Shown piece by piece: positions 49,105-58,541 of a stretch of 64,000 nucleotides of DNA. The DNA is taken from positions 1 through 64,000 of the forward strand of contig NZ_RXMA01000007.1 in assembly GCF_003966125.1 (NCBI RefSeq), given 5' to 3'. The position numbers and the translations under genes were made by a program. Origin of the DNA: Azospirillum griseum (lineage in GTDB: Bacteria; Pseudomonadota; Alphaproteobacteria; Azospirillales; Azospirillaceae). Under the pieces are notes generated by a model, which saw nothing but the letters and a program-made list of their open reading frames with translations, made no database searches and had not been told where the DNA came from. Each line of letters begins with the position of its first letter. The first letter of the stretch is position 1.

Positions 49105-50937
49105 TTAGTAACGATAGGTGGCCATCGAGGTGACGGAAACCGCTTCGCGCGACTCCTCGGTGCTCAGACGATCATCGATGGCTTTGAACAGCGCGCGGGC
49201 TTCGTCCAACCGACGCATGTTGTACAAGGCCCATCCCCGCAACAGGCTGAGGTTGCGCGGTTCGGGAGTCAATTCCTTGCGCGCGTCGAGCAGGCGAAGC
49301 ACGTCGCCGTAACGCTTGTCGTCCATGGCGCGTCCGGCTTCGGTTGCCAGCAGGCTGGCGCGGATCTCCGCCTTTTGCGTGGGTGTCATGTTGGTGCGAG
49401 GCAGGTCACGGGCCAACCCCGCGACATCCCCGGTGGCGAGCCGCGCCACGGCCTGACCATACGCGTTTTCCTGCGCCGGGCTGGCGGGCGTATCCAGCGG
49501 CCGGTCGCTCAGGCTGCGTTGACTGCTGGATTTGCCGGGCGTGTTGGCCTTGGCCGGCTCACGTGCGGCCAGCGCCTGCGCCTCGGCGAAGGCGGCTTCG
49601 GCCTCGGTTGGGCGCTTCAACTCCATCAGGCACCAGCCGCGTTGCTGCATCAGCGCGGCTGTGGGGCGGCTGTGGGTCAGCATCCGTTGAATCGCCGCCA
49701 GACACCCGGCGAAATCATCGCGGGCCAGCGCGGCGCTCAACTCGCTTTGCCCCGGTGCGCCGCCGCCTGACGCACCACGACCGCCTGAACCACTGCCGCG
49801 CGGTGGGTTGGTGACGCTTTTCAGCGCCTGATCGACACGGTTGGATTTCCCCTGCCAGGGGGCACCGGCCTCCCGCGCTTCGGCTTTTTTGCCAAGCGCG
49901 GCGAGCGCCAGGATCAAGCCTTCCGCCGCCTTGTCGGACGGGGTCCAGCCGTTGGCGTCCGCGAACCAGCGCTGGGCGTCGGCGTGCTTTTTCTGGCGCT
50001 GGAAATACCAGCCGAGCGCGATGGCCCCGTCGGCGTCCTGCTTGTCGCGGATGATCTGTTCGGCCCGCGCCAGATCGGCGGTGGACAGCGGGCCAGCTTT
50101 CGGGTTGCCCAGCTTTTCCAGCAACCGACCGGTTTCGAGTTCCCCTTCCACGGTGCGGACGGCGGTGTAATCCTCCCCCGCCACCGGGTTGGCGGTGGCC
50201 CCGATGGTGGTCAACTCGCGCACCTGCTCCGGGCTGAGGTAGCGCGATGCCTTGAAAATGGTGTCGCGCCGTTCCTTCGCCTTCGGGCATTGACTGACGA
50301 TGGTCTTGTAGCGGTCGAAGGCACGGTCGAGCTGTTTCAACTCGGCGTAGGCCTCCGCCAATCGCCAGGCGTTGTCCAGCCGGTTGCACGCCACCGCCTC
50401 CGGTTGGGCAGCGGCGGCGTCGATCACGTCCTGCCAACGTTTGGTGTCGCTGGCCCCGCGCAGGCGGTTGGCACCTTCGGCGACGTCCAGTTCTTGCAGC
50501 AGCTTGGCCGACGGCTGCCAGGATGGGGTTTGACGGCGCTGTTCGGCGATGGCGGCGCGCGCCTCAGGGAATTTTCCCGCCGACACCAGCGACCAAAAGG
50601 GCGTTTCATCCACCCCCGGCCCGGCGGCCTGCGGGGTGAACAGGTCCTTGGGCGGCTCCCAACCGGGATCGAGCGCGCGCAGGCGGGCGATTTCCGCTTC
50701 CATCCGCTCCACATCGCCGATGCGGGCGTAATAGCGCAGAGCCGAATCATCCAGCGCGTTGGGGGTGGCGGCAGGGCCGCTGCCGGGGGCCGGGGCCACC
50801 TCCACCTTGACGCCGGGAACCAACGCCCGCGCGCCGGGGGTGGTCGATGTCGCCTCCGCCGCTGTTGGCGACAGCCCGAACCCGACCAACAACCCAACCA
50901 ACGCGGTGCCGAAGCGCCGATTTCTGGATCCGGTCAT
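49105..50937 (-). CDS. Exported TPR protein of the cellulose operon (in place of BcsC; BcsK-like)
   Basis: A 610-residue protein with an export signal (TALVGLLVGFGLSPTAAEA) and scattered tetratricopeptide repeats (DNAWRLAEAYAELKQLDRAF; EQIIRDKQDADGAIALGWYF; MQQRGWCLMELKRPTEAEAA; LSLLRGWALYNMRRLDEARA). BcsC, the cellulose export porin, has TPRs followed by a 300-400-residue outer-membrane barrel; here no barrel follows and the protein is half as long. Some alphaproteobacterial operons carry a barrel-less TPR protein called BcsK, which this may be. It probably scaffolds the periplasmic path of the glucan. The start overlaps bcsZ as ATGA. Confidence 0.75.
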   Translation of the reverse strand: MTGSRNRRFGTALVGLLVGFGLSPTAAEATSTTPGARALVPGVKVEVAPAPGSGPAATPNALDDSALRYYARIGDVERMEAEIARLRALDPGWEPPKDLFTPQAAGPGVDETPFWSLVSAGKFPEARAAIAEQRRQTPSWQPSAKLLQELDVAEGANRLRGASDTKRWQDVIDAAAAQPEAVACNRLDNAWRLAEAYAELKQLDRAFDRYKTIVSQCPKAKERRDTIFKASRYLSPEQVRELTTIGATANPVAGEDYTAVRTVEGELETGRLLEKLGNPKAGPLSTADLARAEQIIRDKQDADGAIALGWYFQRQKKHADAQRWFADANGWTPSDKAAEGLILALAALGKKAEAREAGAPWQGKSNRVDQALKSVTNPPRGSGSGGRGASGGGAPGQSELSAALARDDFAGCLAAIQRMLTHSRPTAALMQQRGWCLMELKRPTEAEAAFAEAQALAAREPAKANTPGKSSSQRSLSDRPLDTPASPAQENAYGQAVARLATGDVAGLARDLPRTNMTPTQKAEIRASLLATEAGRAMDDKRYGDVLRLLDARKELTPEPRNLSLLRGWALYNMRRLDEARALFKAIDDRLSTEESREAVSVTSMATYRY

Positions 50938-51998
50938 GGCGCGATCCCCAGGGTTTGCGCGGCGAGTGCCGAGAGATGAGCCAGGGTGGTCGAGTAATAA
51001 TCCTCGTTGGCCCCCAGCGGCGGCACGGTGACGGTGGTTCCGCTTGCGGCCAGCGTGCAGGCCAGCCGGTAGACCGCCATCATGCCGACCGACGCGGCGA
51101 CCTGGGTGGTGGTTCCGCCGGGAAGCGAGACGGTCGCCGGGATGGGGCCGCCGCCCGATTGCGTGGCCAGCATGGCGAAGGGGCGGAAATAATAAGGGTC
51201 GCGGTGCCCGTCCATCGCCAGATAGAGCGGGACCCGCACGGCGTCATAGCCGTATTGCTTGCGGAAGCCGTCGGCCACCGCCACCCCACCATTCGCGTCG
51301 AGCGCGAGCCAGTCCGGCGGCAACTGGTGGGTGCCGAACCGCCCCTTGGCCAGCAGCACCAGCCCCGATTCGGCCAGCTTGCGCCAGCGTTCCGGGTTTG
51401 GCAGCAGCGAGGTCGGCAGGGCGGCGAAGGCGCGCAGGGCCGGAAAGACCCAATAGCTGGGATTCAGGATCAGTGTGTCGCCCTTGCGGAAACCGTCGCG
51501 GCCGGGCAGCAGCACGGTCATCCCGGCGTGCTCCACCAGAACGGCGGTGGCCAGCGCCTTCAGCAGGGCGACGGCGGCGGTGCGGTAGGCGTCGGCCTTC
51601 CACTGGTCGGCGGCGCGCAGCAAGGCCCAGGCGATCAGGATGTCGCCGTCCGACGCGTTGTTGCGGTCGGACACACCACCTTCCGGCTGCCAGCGCCACG
51701 CCGTCAACCCGTCCTCACGGATCATCAGGTTGCGTTGGGTCCAGCCCCACATCCGGTCGAAGGCCCCCCGGTCGCCCGCCGCCACGGCCAGCAGCAGGCC
51801 ATAGCCCTGGCCTTCGGAATGGCTGACGCCGTTGTTGCCGGTGTCGACGATTCGGCCTTCCGGGCGCAGAAAGCGGTCGGCGTACTCACGCCACGCGGCG
51901 GCGTCGAACGGTTTGGCCGCCAACGGCAGACCCGCCGCCGCTGTGGCCAGCAGCCCGGCGGCTCCGCCGATCAGAAGGTCGCGCCGGGTCGGCGTCAT
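50934..51998 (-). CDS. bcsZ: Periplasmic endo-1,4-beta-glucanase, GH8 (BcsZ)
   Basis: A 354-residue glycoside hydrolase family 8 enzyme that trims beta-1,4-glucan during cellulose export. The N-terminal TRRDLLIGGAAGLLATAAAG is a twin-arginine signal. The acid catalyst is the Glu in VSHSEGQGYGLLLAV (near residue 62) and the second acid the Asp in RNNASDGDILIAWALL (near residue 117), both typical of GH8. A later conserved part is ILNPSYWVFPALRAF. It follows bcsB by 15 bases and overlaps the TPR gene. Together with bcsA and bcsB it fixes the operon as cellulose. Confidence 0.92.
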   Translation of the reverse strand: MTPTRRDLLIGGAAGLLATAAAGLPLAAKPFDAAAWREYADRFLRPEGRIVDTGNNGVSHSEGQGYGLLLAVAAGDRGAFDRMWGWTQRNLMIREDGLTAWRWQPEGGVSDRNNASDGDILIAWALLRAADQWKADAYRTAAVALLKALATAVLVEHAGMTVLLPGRDGFRKGDTLILNPSYWVFPALRAFAALPTSLLPNPERWRKLAESGLVLLAKGRFGTHQLPPDWLALDANGGVAVADGFRKQYGYDAVRVPLYLAMDGHRDPYYFRPFAMLATQSGGGPIPATVSLPGGTTTQVAASVGMMAVYRLACTLAASGTTVTVPPLGANEDYYSTTLAHLSALAAQTLGIAP

Positions 51999-52013
51999 GC
52001 TGCGTCCTGTTCC

Positions 52014-54500
52014 CTATGTGTCTGTATGGTTCCGTCGGGCGTGTCCTGGCCGCAGCAGCATGCGCATGCTGATGGTCAGAACCACCGCCGTTCCCAGCAG
52101 CAACCCGAACAGCAGTTCCAGCCGCTGCGACAGGTTGCGTGCCAGAATGAGGATCATATTGCCGATGTCAAAGGGATTGAGAATGATCTGATAAGGGCGC
52201 GATGGGGCAAGCGTGGTCATGGTCGGCGCGGCGCTGCTCCACAGGCCGGTTCCCCCCTTCAGCTTCTCCCACAACCCGCCCTCGCCCAGGCTGCGCAGGG
52301 CACGGTCGAGCGAGCGGGGGTCGGACGCGGTCAGCACCGTCCAGGTCAGCGCGTCGGTTCCCGGCGCGTGGTATTGCAACAAGGCTGCTTCCGGCAGTGT
52401 TTCGGTGTTTTCGGTCAGCGCAACCACATCCACCGGTGCGTCCACCACGGTCCAGCGGTTGACGTAACGCGCGGCCATCGCCATGCCATGACGCACCCAA
52501 TCGGGAATCCAGCCCGACGCGGAGGCCGTGGCCGTTTTGCCATCCCCGGCCATGCGCTGCCAACGGCTTTGCGCCGATCCATCCACCGGCGCGGCGACGG
52601 TCGGCGCGACGGTTGGCGCGCTGGCACGGTTGGCGGTGCTGCGCGCGGTTGTTCCGCTCCATGCCCCACGCAGCCGGTCCACCAGGGCGCGGCGGTCGGC
52701 TGCGGCCATCGGTTCGCCGCGCGCGCTGGCTTGGGCGATCAGTGCCCCGGCCTCCAGCAGCCCGGCCAACCGGTCGGCGGGCAGGGGGGCGCTGGCGAAG
52801 ACCGCTTGCGGCAGGGCGGCGACCGGTCCGATGATCAGCGCGTTGTTGTCGGGCGCGCCGTCCCAACCGACGTTGGGGATCAGGCGCAACAGGTCGCCGG
52901 CCCGTTGGGCCAGTCTTGCGGACATCGTCCAGGCGGCGCTGAACCAGGGAGTCTCCTTGCCCACCACCACCAGATCAAACGGAACCGCCGAGTCGCGTCC
53001 GTTCCACCCGGCGTAGGGGTAGGCGGTCTGTGCCAGCGTGGTCAGGTTGGGAAGGGTCGCCAGCCGGGCAAAGCCGGGGATCTCCAGACTGGAGCTGTCA
53101 TGCAGGGTGAAGGTTGGCCGCCGCACCGCGAACACGCAGTCGGTCCCGCTGGCGGGCGGCAGTTCCGCCTCGAACTCAATGATGTTCGGCCCGGGGCGGA
53201 ACAGCGACATCGGCAGTTGCATTTCACCGTTGTCGATGATGCCGCTCGACCGTTTGTCGATCTCCATCGCGGTTGCCGTCCGCCCGTTGACGCGCACGTT
53301 CAACACCGCCCCCGGCCCCAGATTGCCTTCAAACGCCCCGTTGACGTGGAACAGCACAACCCGGTCGCTGACCGGGGCGTAACCAGAGGGAAGGGTCAGC
53401 GTGACGCGCCCGGTGTAGCGATAGCCGCTGTGCTGGACGGTGGAAAAGCCCAGGTCGGACAGGCGATAGCGCCCTTCCTCCTGCACCTCGCGCGGGGACG
53501 GTGGAGCGGGCGGGGTGGGATCGGTGACAATGACGGTGGTTTGGGCGGGCAGATTGCGGGTGACGTCGGCAAAACGGGCAACCGCCTGATCCACCTCTGC
53601 CGGGTTGCGGCCCGAAACCACTCCCACAAAGGATCCGGCGGGCAGATTGGTGCCCGACACCGGGTAGACCCCCAGAAACGGGCCGACGATGGCCGCCGCG
53701 CGCGTTTCGCCCAGCAGCGGGGCGATCTGGTCGCGGGTGCCGATCAGGATGTTCTTGCTGGTCAGGCCTGGCGCATTGTCGAGCGTCACCGGCGGGGTCC
53801 CCGCCTTGGCGGGGGCAATCGGGCGGGCGACGATGCGCGGTGCCTGATCACCCAACAGCAGGCCATAGGCCTGCGCCGCCATCGCCCCCCAGCCCAGATG
53901 ATCGGCGTCGATCTCCGCCCCGGCCTTCAGGATCGCCAGGGGATCCCGCGCCCGGTCGGAGGCGACGAGGAGTTGGCGCATCATCGCCAAATCGGGGTCG
54001 GGAGACGTGCCCTCAGCCTCCAACGTCAGGGAGGAGGCGGCAAGGTTGATGCGCGTCCACAGGTCGAAAGTGCCGCGCACGGTGCAGATCGCGCGGTGCT
54101 GGGCGCTGACTTCGAACTGAATGTGGTTTTCACCGGGGCGCATCAGGCTGGGCGGCAGCGAGATGGCGGCGTTGACCGGCCCCTTGAAGGCGGCCAGCGG
54201 CAGTTCCGCCACGGCCGCCCCGTTGATGAAAACGGCCAGAGCGCCCTTTTCCGGCAGTATGTCGATGCCGTTTTCGTAGGAAACGGTGAGCAGGACGGAG
54301 GACAGCGGCCCGGTCGGCGGGATGAAGACCCGGAATCCGGTGCTGTCGGTTTCGCCGTTCAGGGTGGCTTCCGGAGGCCCGTCGCGCAAGTTGGCCAGGG
54401 GAATCACCCGACGGTCGAGCGCCTGGGCGGCGGTTGCCACCAGGGACAGCATCAGGGTGGCGCACAGCGCCCACAGGCGAAACGGCAACAGACGGATCAT
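52014..54500 (-). CDS. bcsB: Cellulose synthase periplasmic subunit BcsB
   Basis: An 828-residue protein with a Sec signal (LWALCATLMLSLVATAAQA), large periplasmic carbohydrate-binding and flavodoxin-like domains and one C-terminal membrane helix (LELLFGLLLGTAVVLTISM) that packs on BcsA. Recognisable parts are LNGETDSTGFRVFIPPTGPL, LRPGENHIQFEVSAQHRA and the repeat LFRPGPNIIEFEAELPP, then the NNALIIGPVAALP region. It guides the chain from the BcsA channel. The ATG at 54500 overlaps bcsA by four bases; the frame remains open upstream only by running antisense-like through bcsA in another frame. Confidence 0.93.
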   Translation of the reverse strand: MIRLLPFRLWALCATLMLSLVATAAQALDRRVIPLANLRDGPPEATLNGETDSTGFRVFIPPTGPLSSVLLTVSYENGIDILPEKGALAVFINGAAVAELPLAAFKGPVNAAISLPPSLMRPGENHIQFEVSAQHRAICTVRGTFDLWTRINLAASSLTLEAEGTSPDPDLAMMRQLLVASDRARDPLAILKAGAEIDADHLGWGAMAAQAYGLLLGDQAPRIVARPIAPAKAGTPPVTLDNAPGLTSKNILIGTRDQIAPLLGETRAAAIVGPFLGVYPVSGTNLPAGSFVGVVSGRNPAEVDQAVARFADVTRNLPAQTTVIVTDPTPPAPPSPREVQEEGRYRLSDLGFSTVQHSGYRYTGRVTLTLPSGYAPVSDRVVLFHVNGAFEGNLGPGAVLNVRVNGRTATAMEIDKRSSGIIDNGEMQLPMSLFRPGPNIIEFEAELPPASGTDCVFAVRRPTFTLHDSSSLEIPGFARLATLPNLTTLAQTAYPYAGWNGRDSAVPFDLVVVGKETPWFSAAWTMSARLAQRAGDLLRLIPNVGWDGAPDNNALIIGPVAALPQAVFASAPLPADRLAGLLEAGALIAQASARGEPMAAADRRALVDRLRGAWSGTTARSTANRASAPTVAPTVAAPVDGSAQSRWQRMAGDGKTATASASGWIPDWVRHGMAMAARYVNRWTVVDAPVDVVALTENTETLPEAALLQYHAPGTDALTWTVLTASDPRSLDRALRSLGEGGLWEKLKGGTGLWSSAAPTMTTLAPSRPYQIILNPFDIGNMILILARNLSQRLELLFGLLLGTAVVLTISMRMLLRPGHARRNHTDT

Positions 54501-56779
54501 GGCGCGCGGAACAGCAGGATGCGGCCCACGGCTCCCGGCAGCGCCAGCAGCACATGACCAAGCCGGGGCACGACGCGGGTGATGAAGAACAGCAAACCGC
54601 CGAAGAAGGTCGGAGCCTGCACGCGCTTCCGGTCCAGAAAATTGTCCCATCCCACGCTGTTGCCGAACACGAAACGGGCCATCTCGACAATGTCCTGCCG
54701 GTTGCGCGGCGAGAAACCCGCCCCAACCGCCAAGGTGCCGCCGCGCATCTCCATGCGGGACAGACGCACGCCGGTGGTGGTGGCGGCTTCCGTCTCCGTC
54801 GCGGCGATGATGAGAATCGGGCTGTCCGGCTGGGTCAGCCGTTCGCGCCAACGCGGATCGACGTCCAGCCCGACACCGCCCGCCGACGCGTCGGTGACGA
54901 TCACATCGATGCGGTCGCCGTTGGCAAACACCAGCTCCGCCGCGCGTTCCATGGTGAAGCGCTCCTGGCGGCGCACCCGCTTGCGTTCATAGACCACCGC
55001 CAGCCCGCCCAGCGACAGGATGAAGCTCAAGCCGTTCCACACCGCCACCGGCACGATGGCGGCCCGGTGTTCGGGGTACAGGCTGTAACGCCAGGCGCAG
55101 GCCGCCAAGCCCAAAGCCAGCAGCAGCGTGACCAGAATGAAGGGGGTGGCCAGCGGCGAAAAGCCGTCCTTGTCGACGGATTGCCCCTTGGCCGTCACCT
55201 TGAAGACCGGGTTGCGCGGGCGCAGGAAGGTGGCGAGCGCGGCGCGCGAGACGTGGAAGCTCTGCAAATACTCGTACAGCTCGGAGAAGAGCGGCCAGCG
55301 CATCCGCCCGTGCAGGAATTGCGACAGGAACGCGGCGGCGAAGACGTGGGGCAGCACGAAGCAGGCGAAATCCGGCAGGTTGATCCGGTAAATCTCCATC
55401 CCGAACAGCGCGTAGCACAGCGGCGACAGCAGGAAGATGGGCCGCCAGAACCAGAAGAACCAATAGAGCATGGTGCTGAGATAGCACAGCCGTTGAGGCA
55501 GGCTCAGGCCACTCTTGAACAGCGGGTTTTTCAGCAGAAAGAGCTGAATCATGCCCTGGGTCCAGCGCGACCGCTGGACGATGAAGGAATCGAAGGTTTC
55601 CGGCTGCAATCCGGCGATCAGGGGGCGCGGCAGATAGGCGCTGTCCCATCCGCGCGCGTGCAGCTCCAACGCGGTTTCGCAATCCTCCGTGATGGTGTCG
55701 CCGGAAAACCCGCCAACCTCTTCCAACGCCGCGCGGCGCAGAACAGCGGCCGATCCACAGAAGAAAGACCCATTCCAGCGGTCCAACCCCGGCTGGATCG
55801 AGTAATAGAACATCTCGTTTTCGCTCGGCATCCGTTCGAACGTGCCGAGATTGTATTCAATGGGATCGGGATTGACGAAAAAGTGCGGGGTCTGGACCAG
55901 GAACAGCCGGGCGTTCTGCTGGAAAAAGCCAACCGTCGCCTTCAGGATGCCCGAGGTCGGAACATGGTCGGCGTCCAGAATCAGCATCAGATCGCCGTTG
56001 GTCTGATGGAAGGCGTGGTTGATGTTGCCCGCCTTGGCGTGTTCGTTGCGCGGACGGGTCATGTAGGTGACGTGCAGCCGTTCGCACAGCGCGGTCAGCG
56101 TGGCTCGGCGCTCGCGCGCCTCGGCGGCGGAGGCCGGATTCGGGTGGGCCAGCTTCTGATCGGTGCCGCCATCGTCCAGCAGATAGACCCGCAACTTGTC
56201 GCGCGGGTAATCAATCGACACGGCGGCGGCCAGCGTGGTTTCCAGCAGTTCCGGCTCTTCGTTGTAGGACGGGATGTAGACATCGACCGTCGGCCAGAAG
56301 GCGGGATCCCCCGTGGGTTCCACCGGCTCGCGCGTCAGCGGGTCGATGATGATGAACAGCGAGGTCAGGAACAGCACAAAGGACAGCGCCTCGGCGGCGA
56401 ACAGGGTGACACCGGGGATGAAGTTCAACAGGTCGTCGGACGGCGGCAGGGTGCCGGTCAATCGCCAGAAGAAATACCGGAATGTAACAAAGGCCAGCAG
56501 CAGCACGGTCAGGGTGCGGGCGTGCCAGAATTTCTGCGCGAAACGTCCCAAGACAAACGCAGCAATCACGACCCCGGCGGAAATCGCCGCGCTGGCGACG
56601 CGGCCAACCGGCAAAGCGGCCAGAGCAAGGAAAAAACCCGACGAAAGCAACAAAAGGATGGACAGCAGGAATCCGCGAACGCTGATACGACGGCTGCGTT
56701 GGCGGGGCCGTCGATTGGTGGGTTGCGCCGTTTTGTTCAACGGACGAACGACCGTGGGAACGCTTGTCGAGGGTATCAT
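54497..56779 (-). CDS. bcsA: Cellulose synthase catalytic subunit with PilZ domain (BcsA)
   Basis: A 760-residue inner-membrane GT2 synthase that polymerises UDP-glucose. Four helices precede the catalytic domain, which has DDG (202-204), DAD (269-271), the FFCGSAAVL acceptor motif (339-347), TED (364-366) and QRSRW (402-406). Further helices and the PilZ domain follow, with the Arg-rich c-di-GMP site ERKRVRRQER (598-607) and DASAGG (630-635). So synthesis should be switched on by c-di-GMP; an HD-GYP phosphodiesterase is encoded at 58542-59843. It heads the operon bcsA-B-Z-TPR-BcsN. GGA lies six bases before the ATG. Confidence 0.96.
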   Translation of the reverse strand: MIPSTSVPTVVRPLNKTAQPTNRRPRQRSRRISVRGFLLSILLLLSSGFFLALAALPVGRVASAAISAGVVIAAFVLGRFAQKFWHARTLTVLLLAFVTFRYFFWRLTGTLPPSDDLLNFIPGVTLFAAEALSFVLFLTSLFIIIDPLTREPVEPTGDPAFWPTVDVYIPSYNEEPELLETTLAAAVSIDYPRDKLRVYLLDDGGTDQKLAHPNPASAAEARERRATLTALCERLHVTYMTRPRNEHAKAGNINHAFHQTNGDLMLILDADHVPTSGILKATVGFFQQNARLFLVQTPHFFVNPDPIEYNLGTFERMPSENEMFYYSIQPGLDRWNGSFFCGSAAVLRRAALEEVGGFSGDTITEDCETALELHARGWDSAYLPRPLIAGLQPETFDSFIVQRSRWTQGMIQLFLLKNPLFKSGLSLPQRLCYLSTMLYWFFWFWRPIFLLSPLCYALFGMEIYRINLPDFACFVLPHVFAAAFLSQFLHGRMRWPLFSELYEYLQSFHVSRAALATFLRPRNPVFKVTAKGQSVDKDGFSPLATPFILVTLLLALGLAACAWRYSLYPEHRAAIVPVAVWNGLSFILSLGGLAVVYERKRVRRQERFTMERAAELVFANGDRIDVIVTDASAGGVGLDVDPRWRERLTQPDSPILIIAATETEAATTTGVRLSRMEMRGGTLAVGAGFSPRNRQDIVEMARFVFGNSVGWDNFLDRKRVQAPTFFGGLLFFITRVVPRLGHVLLALPGAVGRILLFRAP

Positions 56780-57114
56780 TCGTGTCCAAAAGAAGATCGA
56801 CCTCTACCATAGACAGCGGCTGCGGCATCGCTCAAGCTTCGTTACATTTTGCTACGAGATTGCGACAAAGATTGCACAATTCGAACGGAATCCTTCGCGC
56901 TCCTGTCTCCGGCACCCGCTTCCTTACCGCATAGGTCATGGCCCTGCCTTTTTTCTGGCCAGATCCCGCGATGATGCATAGGCGAATCGGTCGATCCGCG
57001 AGGACCGCGCGCCTGCTCTGCGCGAAAGCGGGAGGTGTTTGGGGTGACGACCGTTGGATTTGCCCGCATGGTGTGTGCGTGTGATCATCAAATGCACGGA
57101 CCGGCACTCGACCC
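56780..57114. other. Intergenic promoter region between bcsA and the AEC gene
   Basis: These 335 bases separate divergent genes. The bcsA-proximal half is AT-rich and on the minus strand has TTGTCG and TAACGA 18 bases apart, a possible bcs promoter. No gene or clear operator is seen. Confidence 0.4.
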
Positions 57115-58017
57115 ATGCCAATTTCGATATCATCGCTGGCCGTGCTGGCCGACACCTTTGGCGTCATCGCCCCGGTGTTGATCGTGGCCGCCATCGGCTT
57201 TGGTTGGCGGCGGGCGGGATTGCCTTACGACAATGCCTTCATCACCACCTTTGCGATCAATGTGTCGTCACCCTGCCTGGTTTTTTCGGCGCTGACCCGG
57301 TTGCACATCAGCGGGGCCGTGATGGGGGACATGGCTGTTGCGGCGGCGGTCTGCATGGGACTGGCGGGATTGCTGTCGGTCCCGATCCTGCTGGCGGCGC
57401 GTTTGTCGTTGCGCGTGTATCTTCCGGCGATGAGCTTTCCCAACGCGGGCAATCTGGGGCTCCCGGTCTGTCTCTTCGCCTTTGGCGACGAGGGGTTGAG
57501 TCTGGCCGTTCTGTTCTTTGCCGTGATGTCGGTGTCGCAATTCACCCTGGGGCCGGCCCTGGCCGCCGGGCGTTTCAGCCTGGGTCAGATGATCCGCACC
57601 CCGGTGGTCTACGCCGTCGCGTTGGCGGTGACGATGCAGATGACTGGGATCACCGCCCCTCAATGGGTGGCGAACTCAACCACTCTTCTGGGCAATTGCG
57701 CGGTGCCGCTGATGCTGCTGTCGCTCGGGGTGGCCTTGTCCTCCCTGCGTTTGACCGGCGCGCTGCGGGCGTTGTCTGTGTCAGCGCTGCGGCTGGGGTT
57801 GGGCTTTGCCATCGGCTGGATGGTGGTGTCGGTGATGGGGCTGACCGGGATCATGCGCGGCGTGGTGCTGGTGCAAAGCTCCATGCCGGTGGCCGTCTTC
57901 AACTATCTCTGGGCGCTGCGTTACGACAACGCGCCGGAGGAGGTCGCCGCGCTGGTGCTCGGCTCGACCCTGATGGCCTTTTTTGGCCTGCCAATTCTTT
58001 TGGCTGTTGTGATGTGA
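57115..58017 (+). CDS. AEC-family transporter (auxin efflux carrier fold)
   Basis: A 300-residue membrane carrier with about ten helices in two inverted halves. Family segments are FALDNAF-like YDNAFITTFAINVSSPCLVF near the N-terminus, SFPNAGNLGLPVCLFAFGDEG near residue 105 and VQSSMPVAVFNYLWALRYD near residue 260. Bacterial members move malonate, malate or other organic acids. Despite a malonate operon 16 kb away, nothing ties the two. The start has only a weak ribosome site. The OsmC gene follows after 31 bases and is probably co-transcribed. Confidence 0.88.
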   Translation: MPISISSLAVLADTFGVIAPVLIVAAIGFGWRRAGLPYDNAFITTFAINVSSPCLVFSALTRLHISGAVMGDMAVAAAVCMGLAGLLSVPILLAARLSLRVYLPAMSFPNAGNLGLPVCLFAFGDEGLSLAVLFFAVMSVSQFTLGPALAAGRFSLGQMIRTPVVYAVALAVTMQMTGITAPQWVANSTTLLGNCAVPLMLLSLGVALSSLRLTGALRALSVSALRLGLGFAIGWMVVSVMGLTGIMRGVVLVQSSMPVAVFNYLWALRYDNAPEEVAALVLGSTLMAFFGLPILLAVVM

Positions 58018-58048
58018 CCGCCCACAGACGCAAGGGAAGGAACGCAAC

Positions 58049-58528
58049 ATGAGCGACAAGCAGCACCGCTACCGGGTCCGGCTCGATTGGACGGGCAATC
58101 AGGGAACCGGCACCTCCGGCTATCGGGCCTACAGCCGCGATCACAGCCTGAGCGCCGGGAGCAAAGCACCCATCGCCGCCAGCTCAGACCCGGCCTTTCG
58201 CGGCGATCCCGCCCGCTGGAACCCGGAAGAGCTGCTGGTGGGGGCGCTCTCCTCCTGTCATCAATTGTGGTATCTGCACCTCTGCGCCACCTCCGGCGTG
58301 ACCGTCACCGCCTATGAGGACGACGCCGATGGGGTGATGGCGGAGCAGCCGGATGGGGCGGGCCAATTCACCGCCGTCACGCTGCGCCCGCGTGTGACCG
58401 TGGCGTCGGGATCGGATGTTGAGAAGGCCCGTGCCCTGCACCATGAGGCGGCGGAGAAATGTTTCATCGCCCGGTCGGTCAATTTCCCGGTTGCCCATGA
58501 GCCGGTCATCCTGGTGGCCGAGGGCTGA
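58049..58528 (+). CDS. OsmC-family peroxide-reducing protein
   Basis: A 159-residue cytoplasmic thiol peroxidase of the OsmC/Ohr superfamily. The first redox Cys lies in LLVGALSSCHQLWYLHLCA (near residue 70) and the second in EAAEKCFIARSVNFPV (near residue 137), with the Arg of the N-terminal strands (YRVRLDW) in place. Such proteins reduce organic hydroperoxides with lipoyl or other thiols. AAGGAA precedes the ATG. It is convergent with the HD-GYP gene, only 13 bases separating the two stops. Confidence 0.9.
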   Translation: MSDKQHRYRVRLDWTGNQGTGTSGYRAYSRDHSLSAGSKAPIAASSDPAFRGDPARWNPEELLVGALSSCHQLWYLHLCATSGVTVTAYEDDADGVMAEQPDGAGQFTAVTLRPRVTVASGSDVEKARALHHEAAEKCFIARSVNFPVAHEPVILVAEG

Positions 58529-58541
58529 TCGCCAACAGCCT

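Noticed and set aside
50847..54557. 1236-codon open frame opposite bcsZ and bcsB
   Set aside because: Antisense to two certain genes; low-complexity Gly/Arg/Gln sequence with no signal, domain or ribosome site.
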